DNA of 5,667 nucleotides. Origin: Alphaproteobacteria bacterium. GTDB taxonomy: Bacteria > Pseudomonadota > Alphaproteobacteria > UBA8366. The notes beneath the pieces are model-generated. The model was not told the origin of the DNA. It saw only the letters and a program-made list of their open reading frames with translations, and did not search any database. Location: NCBI GenBank assembly GCA_029861675.1, contig JAOTYV010000298.1, positions 1 through 5,667 on the forward strand. Direction: 5' to 3'. The position numbers were made by a program, and so were the translations under genes. Below are positions 1 to 5,533 of this stretch, one piece after another (the stretch's first letter is position 1; every line of letters begins with the position of its first letter).

Positions 1-51
1 TCATCATCATTTTGCCCTTGGTCATCATCGTTTTGGCCTTGGTCGTTATCG
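1..51. repeat. 21-bp tandem repeat inside the pilin tail
   Basis: Two adjacent 21-base copies (1-21 and 22-42) differ at only two positions, and a degenerate start of a third copy follows at 43-51. The period is a multiple of three, and on the minus strand each copy encodes the seven residues DDDQGQN, so the repeat extends the protein without breaking frame. It reaches the window edge, so the total copy number is unknown. Such in-frame repeats can vary in number by slippage or recombination; that is inference here. Confidence 0.75.
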
Positions 52-299
52 TTGCCACCACTGCCACCACCGCCGCCGCCGCCGTCACCACCGCCGCTAC
101 CACTGGCAGCCTGTTCGACGGATTGGGCCGTCAAATCGAAGATCTGATACGCCATCGCCCCAAGCTCGCTCACGGCCGCGATGACGGCGACCGCGATGAG
201 CGCGCCGAGCAGGCTGTTCTCGATCGACGTCGCACCGGACCTATCGCGGCCCAGTGATCGCAAATTATTCAGAGAATATATGTGTAGTAGAGAGTACAT
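1..299 (-). CDS. Flp-type (type IVb) prepilin with Gly-rich and Asp/Gln/Asn-repeat tail, 3'-partial
   Basis: Seen: the minus-strand frame opens with ATG at 299-297 and stays open for 99 codons to the window edge, so the C-terminus is missing. Residues 1-22 form a short basic leader ending RDRSG. GATSIEN at 22-28 matches the type IVb prepilin cleavage signature, with Gly at -1 and Glu at +5. Residues 29-50 (start SLLGALIAVAVIAAV) are one hydrophobic helix. Known: Flp pilins are cut by a TadV-type prepilin peptidase and assembled by the Tad secretion machine into adhesive pili. Odd: the family usually has Glu-Tyr at +5/+6, and here it is Glu-Asn. Mature Flp pilins usually end soon after the helix, but this one continues into a Gly/Ser stretch (about 66-82) and then repeated DDDQGQN units. 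The SD is weak (GGTG about 9 bases upstream). An in-frame TTG at codon 13 would give a 10-residue leader, also plausible. It could be a minor pilin or pseudopilin. The family call is fairly sure; the function of the tail is unknown. Confidence 0.8.
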   Translation of the reverse strand, partial: MYSLLHIYSLNNLRSLGRDRSGATSIENSLLGALIAVAVIAAVSELGAMAYQIFDLTAQSVEQAASGSGGGDGGGGGGGSGGNDNDQGQNDDDQGQNDD

Positions 300-633
300 A
301 ACTTGCACCGTCGCCGTTTTTATTAAATATATGTAAAATTATCGGAGTATTAATCTGACATTATACTAACCAGTACAAGCATCATTACAGTCATATTCAT
401 CACACTTTGGCGAAGATTTGGTTTATTTCCTATCCTTGGGTTGCGAAAGAGGCGAGGGACGTCAGATTGCGGGCCGCTTCGGCAATATCGGCCGATTTCC
501 CCTGATTTCTGGGCACTTCCGCGGATCGGTGGTGCACGGCGCCCAGGATTGCCGCACCGCAAAGTGCTGGACGAAGCAGGCATGGGGCGGTATTGCAGGC
601 TCGGACCATGTCCACGGCCGTACGACGTTCAAT

Positions 634-648
634 TAATTCTCTGAATTA
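634..648. promoter_or_regulatory. Inverted repeat upstream of the TauE-like gene (possible operator)
   Basis: TAATTC-TCT-GAATTA is a perfect 6-bp inverted repeat with a 3-base centre. It lies 31 bases before the start codon of the transporter gene, in an AT-rich stretch that is likely its promoter. The size and symmetry would suit a dimeric regulator. No regulator gene is in view, so the role is inference. Confidence 0.3.
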
Positions 649-666
649 CACATCTCTATGAAAATA

Positions 667-679
667 AGACTATAAGTCT
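667..679. promoter_or_regulatory. Inverted repeat abutting the TauE-like start codon
   Basis: AGACT-ATA-AGTCT is a perfect 5-bp inverted repeat ending at the base before the ATG at 680. It occupies the place where a Shine-Dalgarno sequence would be, and no good SD is visible there. It could be an operator half-site pair or a small RNA hairpin that affects initiation. Chance is also possible for so short a repeat in AT-rich sequence. Confidence 0.25.
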
Positions 680-1450
680 ATGGAATTATTCGCTAATGCG
701 ATCCAGGGTTTGAGTGTCGGCGCGCTCGCTTTCTGCGCCGGCGCAGTATTCGTTGCGGCGGTAATCCGGGGCTTTACCGGCTTCGGCTCATCGCTGATGT
801 GGGTGCCGAGCCTGTCGCTGGTCCTGCCGCCGGTCGCGGTCGTGCCGATTACCTTCCTGCTTGAAGCGGCGGCGAGCATGCATCTGCTGCCCTCGGTGCG
901 GAAGCAGTCGGATTGGCCATCCCTCTGGCGGATTTGGCTGGGAGCGGCGGTCGGCGTGCCGGCGGGGCTGTACATCATATCCGTGGTGCCGGCGGACGTG
1001 ACCCGCGCCGCCGTCGCGGTTACGGTCATTGCCGCAGCATCGCTGCTGTGGCGGGGCGTTCGATTGAAGGCGGTTTTCAACGGGGCGCAAGTGACTCTGG
1101 TGGGCGGCGCGGCCGGGCTGCTGACCGGCAGTGTCGGTATTCCGGGTCCGCCGGTTTTTCTCTATTTCCTATCGGCGCCCCTCGACATTGCGGTAAGCCG
1201 GGCGTCGATTATTACATTTTTGCTCGGCGCCGGTGTCTTGGGCAGTATATTCGCCGCGGTGCAGGGCCTGCTCGGGGTCGACTCTCTGGTGCGCGCGGCG
1301 ATGCTCCTGCCGCTGGTCCTGGGCGGCAACTATCTGGGGGCGCACGCCTTTGGCCGCGCCGATCCGGAACGCGCCCGCCGCGGCGCACTGGTGGTGTTGA
1401 TGACGATCGGCGCGGTGTTGTTGGGGCGGGTTATTTATACGGCCGGGTGA
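680..1450 (+). CDS. TauE/SafE-family membrane transporter (putative anion/sulfite exporter)
   Basis: Seen: 256 residues, very hydrophobic, with about eight membrane segments (roughly 11-30, 45-68, 84-103, 107-123, 136-162, 172-196, 202-222, 235-253). The two halves carry related Gly-rich motifs: RGFTGFGSSL at 30-39 near the first segment, and GLLTGSVGIPGPP at 146-158 in the second half. This is the internal duplication typical of the TauE/SafE family (PF01925), and the length is normal. Known: family members are inner-membrane transporters, and some export sulfite or sulfoacetate during organosulfonate breakdown; most are uncharacterised. The start at 680 has no clear SD, but it sits just before the first membrane segment and no better upstream start is evident. 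The aminotransferase gene follows on the same strand after 82 bases, so the two may be cotranscribed. The substrate is not determinable from this sequence. Confidence 0.85.
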   Translation: MELFANAIQGLSVGALAFCAGAVFVAAVIRGFTGFGSSLMWVPSLSLVLPPVAVVPITFLLEAAASMHLLPSVRKQSDWPSLWRIWLGAAVGVPAGLYIISVVPADVTRAAVAVTVIAAASLLWRGVRLKAVFNGAQVTLVGGAAGLLTGSVGIPGPPVFLYFLSAPLDIAVSRASIITFLLGAGVLGSIFAAVQGLLGVDSLVRAAMLLPLVLGGNYLGAHAFGRADPERARRGALVVLMTIGAVLLGRVIYTAG

Positions 1451-1532
1451 GTGGGTTAATCGGTACCGCGGGCCGCGAATTACAGTATAGTTCATTGGCA
1501 ACCGCTGCTCTGAGACCGGAAGGATCCGACCT

Positions 1533-2849
1533 ATGCGTTACCCGACGAACGACCTGGAAAATCATTGGCTGCCCTTCACGTCGAACAAGGACTTCAAGAA
1601 GAACCCGCGACTTCTCGTCCAGGGCAAGGGCGTCCGCTATACATCGCATGAGGGCCACGAGCTCATCGATGCCGTGTCCGGCCTGTTTTGCTCGCCGGCC
1701 GGCCACTGCCGGCAGGAGATTGCCGACGCGGTCCACGAACAATTGATGGAACTGTCCTACGCGCCGTCCTTTCAGCACAGCCATCCGGCGTCGTTCGAAC
1801 TGGCGCGGCGCATCAAGATGCTGGCGCCGGGCGACATCGACTACGTGTTTTTCGCCAATTCAGGGTCCGAGGCGGTCGAAACGGCCCTGAAGATCGCGTT
1901 GCTCTACCATCGCGTCCGGGGCGAGGGGCAGCGCATGCGCCTGGTCGGACGGGAGCGGGGCTATCATGGCGTCAATTTCGGCGGTTTTTCGGTCGGCGGC
2001 ATGGTCAAAAACCGCGAAAGTTTCGGTCTTGGCGTGCCGGGCGTGCTGCATCTACGCCATACCTGGATGGAGGAGAATCGTTTCAGCCGGGGTCAGCCGG
2101 AACATGGCGCGGAGCTGGCGGAGGATTTGCAGCGTTTCGTCGATCTGCATGGCGGCGATACCATCGCGGCCTGTATCGTTGAGCCGGTCGCCGGCTCCAC
2201 AGGGTGTCTGGTGCCACCAAAGGGCTATCTAGAGCGGCTGCGGGAAATCTGCGACGCCAACGGTATCTTGCTGATTTTCGATGAGGTCATTACCGGTTTC
2301 GGAAGACTCGGTGAAAATTTCGGCGGTCAGCGTTTTGGGGTCCAGCCGGACATCATGACCATGGCGAAGGCGTTGACCAACGGGTCGATCCCGATGGGCG
2401 CGGTCGCGGTGCGCGAGAAGGTCTACAAGACGATCACCGAAGCCGGCGCGGAACAGGCGGTGGAGTTTTTCCACGGCTATACCTATACCGCCCATCCCGC
2501 GGCATGCGCGGCGGGCATCGCGGCGCTGGAGATTTATGAACGGGAAGGGCTGTTCGGCCGTTCGAAGAAGTTGGAGAACCATTTCCTCGATCTGCTGTAC
2601 GGGCTTCAGGATTTGCCGGTTGTGACCGACATTCGTGGCATCGGGCTGCTGGCTGCGGTCGATTTGGCGGCGGACGGATCGCCCGGCGTGCGCGGCTATC
2701 AGGCGGTGCGCGATTTCTACAATGCGGGCGTTTTCGTGAAGATGACCGCCGACAGCGTGCTGATCGCGCCGCCCTTCGTCTCCGAGGAAAGCGATATCGA
2801 TCAAATGTTCGAGATCCTGCGCGGCGTATTGGCGGGCTACAAGGTATAG
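1533..2849 (+). CDS. Class III PLP-dependent aminotransferase (omega-amino acid:pyruvate type)
   Basis: Seen: 438 residues, the usual length for the family, with GGAAGGA 8 bases before the ATG. Fold-type I, class III landmarks are present: NSGSEAVE at 109-116 (PLP phosphate loop), GYHGVN at 143-148 (the Tyr stacks on PLP), IVEPVAGSTG at 215-224, LLIFDEVITGFGRLG at 246-260 with Asp250 for the pyridine nitrogen, MAKALTNG at 277-284 with Lys279 as the Schiff-base lysine, and HGYTYTAHP at 314-322. The whole sequence aligns, from memory, with Pseudomonas beta-alanine:pyruvate aminotransferase. Known: these cytosolic enzymes move a terminal amino group from beta-alanine, other omega-amino acids or amines to pyruvate. 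Odd: the position matching the flexible carboxylate-binding Arg414 of the Pseudomonas enzyme appears to be Lys403, and the active-site Trp of SGLW is Phe52. The substrate may therefore differ. Taurine:pyruvate aminotransferase is an alternative, given the TauE-like neighbour. A TATAGT at 1486-1491 could be the -10 of a separate promoter, but no good -35 is seen. Confidence 0.9.
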   Translation: MRYPTNDLENHWLPFTSNKDFKKNPRLLVQGKGVRYTSHEGHELIDAVSGLFCSPAGHCRQEIADAVHEQLMELSYAPSFQHSHPASFELARRIKMLAPGDIDYVFFANSGSEAVETALKIALLYHRVRGEGQRMRLVGRERGYHGVNFGGFSVGGMVKNRESFGLGVPGVLHLRHTWMEENRFSRGQPEHGAELAEDLQRFVDLHGGDTIAACIVEPVAGSTGCLVPPKGYLERLREICDANGILLIFDEVITGFGRLGENFGGQRFGVQPDIMTMAKALTNGSIPMGAVAVREKVYKTITEAGAEQAVEFFHGYTYTAHPAACAAGIAALEIYEREGLFGRSKKLENHFLDLLYGLQDLPVVTDIRGIGLLAAVDLAADGSPGVRGYQAVRDFYNAGVFVKMTADSVLIAPPFVSEESDIDQMFEILRGVLAGYKV

Positions 2850-2880
2850 CGGCGGATCGCGATGCGCGCCCGGTCAGGTT

Positions 2881-2934
2881 AGGCCATTTCTTGTTAAAAT
2901 TGACTCACGTGAAATGGTCTATCTCTTTATTTTT
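2881..2934 (+). terminator. Putative terminator of the aminotransferase gene
   Basis: Starting 31 bases after the stop codon, 2881-2890 pairs with 2911-2920 as a 10-bp stem with one G-T wobble (core CCATTTC / GAAATGG). A T-rich run, ending in five T's at 2930-2934, follows. The 20-base loop is long and the T-run is interrupted, so it is not a textbook intrinsic terminator. Its place at the end of a convergent gene pair supports the call. Confidence 0.45.
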
Positions 2935-2950
2935 ACGCAAATACGCCGTC

Positions 2951-2969
2951 GCGAACCGTTTCGGTTCGC
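2951..2969. repeat. Short perfect hairpin downstream of the cyclophilin-like gene
   Basis: GCGAACCG-TTT-CGGTTCGC is a perfect 8-bp stem with a 3-base loop, 12 bases past the stop codon of the minus-strand gene. The position suits 3'-end formation or protection of that transcript. No T-run follows directly on either strand, so I do not call it an intrinsic terminator. Confidence 0.5.
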
Positions 2970-2981
2970 TCGGGGTTTGCC

Positions 2982-3356
2982 CTAGTCCGCGGCTTCCACG
3001 CTGACCGGCTCGCCATCCTTGATCGGCTTGAGCGTGGTTACATCGCCGAGCGCACGGCCGAATATGTTGCACGCACTGGCGAGGCGAATTTCGCTGCCGT
3101 GCGATGCCGGCGTCGGGCCGAAGCCAATTGCGATGGCGTTGCCATCCGGCCAATAGGCGATTTCGCCGGGATCGACGACGGCGCGGGCTGCACCCTCGCG
3201 CATAACCTCGACGGGGGTGGTGAAGTAGACTTCCTCGCCCCAGGTCATCGCCGCAGCGGTGAAGGGCAGGGCGGCAAGGACCGCTGTCGCGGTTGGCGTG
3301 TCGAGTAATCGGACGTCCAGGGAAATGTCGCCGACGGTAATACGAATATTTGCCAT
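2982..3356 (-). CDS. Cyclophilin-like fold protein (TM1367/DUF369 type)
   Basis: Seen: 124 residues from ATG at 3356, with the pattern of the small cyclophilin-like family (PF04126): a beta-rich start MANIRITVGD, then TWGEEVYFTTPV at 38-49, DPGEIAYWPDGNAIAIGFG at 62-80, and ASACNIFGR at 93-101. These segments match, from memory, the Thermotoga maritima TM1367 structure family closely, and the length is normal. Known: the fold resembles peptidyl-prolyl isomerase, but isomerase activity is not established and the biological role is unknown. No signal peptide is present, so it is probably cytosolic. It lies 47 bases downstream of hpnM on the same strand but seems to carry its own promoter, and there is no SD before this ATG. 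A TTG at 3380 would add 8 residues, but its AGGA runs directly into the TTG with no spacing, and the family starts near the ATG. No link to hopanoids is evident beyond adjacency. Confidence 0.85.
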   Translation of the reverse strand: MANIRITVGDISLDVRLLDTPTATAVLAALPFTAAAMTWGEEVYFTTPVEVMREGAARAVVDPGEIAYWPDGNAIAIGFGPTPASHGSEIRLASACNIFGRALGDVTTLKPIKDGEPVSVEAAD

Positions 3357-3362
3357 TGGAGG

Positions 3363-3368
3363 ATTATA
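3363..3368 (-). promoter_or_regulatory. Consensus -10 box, possible leaderless start for the cyclophilin-like gene
   Basis: On the minus strand the sequence reads TATAAT-CCTCCA-ATG, so a perfect -10 hexamer ends six bases before the start codon. Transcription usually begins about 6-7 bases after a -10 box, which would place the first transcribed base at or near the A of the ATG. No SD precedes the ATG; the bases there are CCTCC, the opposite of one. No convincing -35 is found at the normal distance, which lowers confidence. Confidence 0.45.
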
Positions 3369-3403
3369 GTCACAAATCAATCCTGCATACTATGTGCGTT
3401 GTC

Positions 3404-4015
3404 TCACCGTGCGCCCAGTAAACTGACTTTATTTTTGAGAATTTCGATTAGGCCGTCGTATCCATGGCGTTTCAGCGTCGCGCTGTACTCGGAGCGTTTG
3501 GTCGACAACTCGCTGATGCGGCCTTTGAGAAATATGTCGATAATGCGCCAGGACTTTTCGTTCTGGCGCATTAAATAGTCGAGTCTGATCCGCTCGCCGT
3601 TCGATTTTTGCAGGACTGTCTTGACGAGTTTTAGGCCCTTGCGGGCTTCCTGTACCGTGACGATCTCGAATTTTTCGCCCGAATATCCATTGAACCGGTC
3701 GGCGTATGTCGCGATCGTCAATTCGGAAAACGCCCCGGTCAGCGTATCCTGTTGCGCGGCGGTCAGCTTTCGCCAATGCCGGCCGGCGGAATAGCGAATC
3801 ATGAAGCGCAGGTCGAAGCTGTCCCGGATCACCGGCGTCAGCTTTTCAAGCCGCCCCTTATAGCCCAGCGTGTCGGCGCGTTGCATCGACTGCAGCAGGG
3901 CTAAATTGAATTTGGAGATAACGGATTTGGGTTCGTCGGCGGTTACCGAAGCCAAAAGAGGGCCCGCAATCAGGAAGGCCGCCATACCAATTGCGGCAGC
4001 AACTCTGTACAGCAT
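3404..4015 (-). CDS. hpnM: HpnM: hopanoid-associated, MlaC/Ttg2D-like periplasmic protein
   Basis: Seen: 203 residues. The start at 4015 is fixed by GGAGG (minus strand, at 4028-4024), 8 bases upstream, and by the signal peptide that begins there: MLYR, a hydrophobic core to about residue 24, and likely cleavage after SVTA near residue 26. The mature part has the helical MlaC-family pattern, including KLTPVIRDSFDLRFMIRYSAG at 58-78 (Asp-Phe-X-X-hydrophobic region), WRKLTAAQQDTLTGAF at 81-96 and the beta segments around 115-164 ending WRIIDIFLKG. Known: MlaC proteins are soluble periplasmic phospholipid carriers serving an ABC system, and the HpnM subfamily recurs in hopanoid gene clusters, but its ligand is unproven. 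Inferred: it binds or ferries hopanoids or accompanying lipids between membranes. The neighbouring divergent hpnA supports the subfamily choice over general MlaC. No hpnN exporter is in view. The upstream extension of this frame lacks a start signal and is not coding. Confidence 0.85.
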   Translation of the reverse strand: MLYRVAAAIGMAAFLIAGPLLASVTADEPKSVISKFNLALLQSMQRADTLGYKGRLEKLTPVIRDSFDLRFMIRYSAGRHWRKLTAAQQDTLTGAFSELTIATYADRFNGYSGEKFEIVTVQEARKGLKLVKTVLQKSNGERIRLDYLMRQNEKSWRIIDIFLKGRISELSTKRSEYSATLKRHGYDGLIEILKNKVSLLGAR

Positions 4016-4301
4016 CTTATCGTCCTCCAACAATGCATCCGGCCTGAAAGGCCTTTGGCATCGGATTATTTTGCCATACAGGCGTCCCGCACGCCCGATT
4101 CTATTGTGGTCTATGTGGTTGAACCGGCGGCGCCCATCAAGGGGGCAGGGTAAATTGCCACAAAATCGCCCGTTTTCCGGCGTCCGTGCCGGCCATTTAC
4201 TCGAGTGTTTCGCAACCCGCTTGCAATCCGGGCATTGCGTCTTACTTTTGAGCCGGCCTGCCAGAGCCCGCCGGGGCGCGCCAGGGGGCGATGGAGGACA
4301 T
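4016..4301. promoter_or_regulatory. Divergent hpnM/hpnA promoter region
   Basis: These 286 bases separate the two divergent start codons and must hold both promoters. Both genes end the region with a strong SD: GGAGG at 4293-4297 for hpnA and its minus-strand match at 4024-4028 for hpnM. Structures seen are a GGCCT-GAA-AGGCC hairpin at 4041-4053 in the expected hpnM leader, a CCGGC/GCCGG inverted repeat at 4177-4192, and two near-copies of CTAT(T)GTGGT at 4101-4120, about one helical turn apart, which could bind a regulator. I could not pick a convincing -35/-10 pair for either direction. No ORF here looks real. Confidence 0.5.
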
Positions 4302-5288
4302 ATGACCACGTTGATTACAGGCGCGACGGGATTCGTCGGTTCGGCGGTGTTGCGGCGGCTGGTCGCGGCGGGCCATACGGTGCGCGCGCTTGTCCGGCCG
4401 TCGAGCGACCGCAGCAATCTGGGCGGCGTCAAATGCGAGATTGTCGTGGGCGACTTGAGTGATCCGGCGTCGTTGCGTGCCGCCGTGCGGGGCTGCGAAG
4501 CGGTCTTCCACGTTGCCGCCGACTACCGGCTCTGGGTACCCGACCCGGATGCTCTTAATAAAGTGAATATCGATGGATCCGTGGCGTTGTTCCGGGCGGC
4601 GGCCGATGCGGGCGCAACCCGCATGGTTTACACCAGCAGCGTCGCCACCCTTGGGTTGCATGCCGATGGTACGCCCGCGGACGAAGAGACGCCGTCACGG
4701 CTCGACGACATGGTCGGTGAGTATAAGCGATCCAAATTTCGCGCTGAGGCGGCGGTGCGCCAGTTGGTGACCGAGGATTATCTGCCGATCGTCATCGTCA
4801 ATCCTTCGGCGCCGATCGGTCCCCGCGATATCAAACCGACGCCCACTGGCAAGATGATCCTGGACGCCGCCGCGGGACGGATGCCGGCCTATGTCGATAC
4901 CGGGCTGAACGTGGCGCATGTGGATGATGTCGCGGATGGCCATATGCGGGCGTTCGACCGTGGCGTGGCCGGCGAGCGGTACATACTGGGCGGTGCGAAT
5001 ATGTCGCTGCGGGAGATTTTGGTGTCGGTGGCCGCCTATGTCGAGCGCAGGCCGCCGCGCATCCAATTGCCGCATGGTCTGATCATGCCGATTGCCCATG
5101 TCGCCGAAGCGGCGGCCCGCATGACCGGCAATGAACCCATGGTCACCGTCGATGGCGTTCGGATGGCGAAGAAGAAAATGTACTTCACCTGCGCCAAGGC
5201 AGAGCGGGATTTAGGCTATGCCGCCCGGCCGCCGCTTGGCGCGATCCACGACGCAGTCGATTGGTTCCGTGCCGAGGGGTATCTCTGA
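4302..5288 (+). CDS. hpnA: HpnA: hopanoid-associated NAD-dependent sugar epimerase
   Basis: Seen: 328 residues, normal for the extended short-chain dehydrogenase/reductase family. The N-terminal Rossmann motif is TGATGFVG at 6-13, with GDLSD at 50-54 in the adenine-binding region, TSSVATLG at 111-118 for the catalytic Ser, and YKRSK at 141-145 as the YxxxK catalytic pair (Tyr141, Lys145). NPSAPIGPRDIKPTPTGK at 167-184 and GLNVAHVDDVADGH at 201-214 are typical of the HpnA subfamily, as is RYILGG at 226-231. GGAGG lies 4 bases before the ATG; the reading frame is open further upstream, but that part overlaps the hpnM promoter and start and has no SD. Known: HpnA recurs next to hopanoid genes, but its exact substrate is not settled; NAD(P)-dependent epimerisation, reduction or dehydration of a sugar or side chain is the family expectation. 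It is cytosolic, possibly membrane-associated. ispH follows on the same strand after 291 bases with a terminator between, so the two are probably not simply cotranscribed. Confidence 0.9.
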   Translation: MTTLITGATGFVGSAVLRRLVAAGHTVRALVRPSSDRSNLGGVKCEIVVGDLSDPASLRAAVRGCEAVFHVAADYRLWVPDPDALNKVNIDGSVALFRAAADAGATRMVYTSSVATLGLHADGTPADEETPSRLDDMVGEYKRSKFRAEAAVRQLVTEDYLPIVIVNPSAPIGPRDIKPTPTGKMILDAAAGRMPAYVDTGLNVAHVDDVADGHMRAFDRGVAGERYILGGANMSLREILVSVAAYVERRPPRIQLPHGLIMPIAHVAEAAARMTGNEPMVTVDGVRMAKKKMYFTCAKAERDLGYAARPPLGAIHDAVDWFRAEGYL

Positions 5289-5356
5289 CTAAACCGAAGG
5301 GTTACCGGGCCGACGCCGATTTACGATAAAGCTGAAATAATTAGTGCGAGCGGATC

Positions 5357-5386
5357 TTGACAATGTTGCGATGCAAAACAACTTAT
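5357..5386 (+). promoter_or_regulatory. Possible promoter of the ispH leader
   Basis: A perfect TTGACA -35 hexamer lies at 5357-5362. The -10 at 18-base spacing would be ACTTAT (5381-5386), only a half match to consensus. Alphaproteobacterial promoters often depend mainly on the TTGAC element, so it may work. Transcription from about 5393 would give a leader near 187 bases before the ispH start. Confidence 0.35.
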
Positions 5387-5486
5387 GTCCGGGCATTTCG
5401 ACCCGTCGACTGACCGCCGGTATAGGCGGCGTTGTCGAATTGTCACAGCTTCGTAGGCGTTCCCAAGCCGGTATTTACTTGCTCCG

Positions 5487-5533
5487 GGGCTGCTGTTAAG
5501 AGTGATACTACCAAAGGGTTGCATGGGCAGCCC
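5487..5533 (+). promoter_or_regulatory. Candidate antiterminator pairing in the ispH leader
   Basis: GGGCTGC at 5487-5493 is perfectly complementary to GCAGCCC at 5527-5533, and one wobble pair on each side extends this to 9 bp. The 3' partner is the same segment that forms the descending arm of the terminator hairpin, so the two structures exclude each other. This is the layout of a transcription attenuator. What would favour one fold (a ligand, protein or ribosome) is not visible, and I do not recognise a known riboswitch class. Confidence 0.4.

Larger units (their letters stand above)
300..679. other. Intergenic region without a convincing gene
   Basis: This stretch separates the divergent pilin and transporter genes. 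Positions 300-435 and 625-679 are AT-rich, unlike the rest of the window, and probably hold the promoters of the two flanking genes. The core, about 440-625, is GC-richer and open in several frames on both strands. None of those frames has a good ribosome binding site, a recognisable motif or a plausible protein composition. It may be a decayed gene or insertion-sequence remnant, but I could not identify a parent and found no flanking terminal repeats. Confidence 0.6.

Noticed and set aside
12..257. Plus-strand Ala/Thr/Val-rich frame resembling a hydrophobic peptide
   Set aside because: It is the antisense of the prepilin. Its Ala/Thr run is simply the complement of the Gly/Ser codons, and the minus-strand frame carries the GATSIE cleavage motif and helix.
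350..644. Several short overlapping frames on both strands
   Set aside because: They have a composition rich in Arg, Gly, Cys and Pro, no SD, no motif, and frames that overlap one another. They look like chance openings in GC-rich sequence.
2229..2804. 191-codon minus-strand frame inside the aminotransferase gene
   Set aside because: It is antisense to the conserved part of the aminotransferase, His/Arg-rich, and without family features. It reflects the GC bias of the coding strand.
3870..4301. In-frame upstream extension of hpnA (about 144 codons)
   Set aside because: It overlaps hpnM on the opposite strand and the divergent promoter region. It has no SD, and the Rossmann motif that marks the N-terminus begins right after the ATG at 4302, which has GGAGG.
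4016..4432. In-frame upstream extension of hpnM on the minus strand
   Set aside because: It runs into the start of hpnA and has no signal. The ATG at 4015 has an SD at ideal distance and opens a proper signal peptide.
5289..5312. AACC-GAAG-GGTT as a terminator directly after hpnA
   Set aside because: The stem is only 4 bp and no T-run follows.
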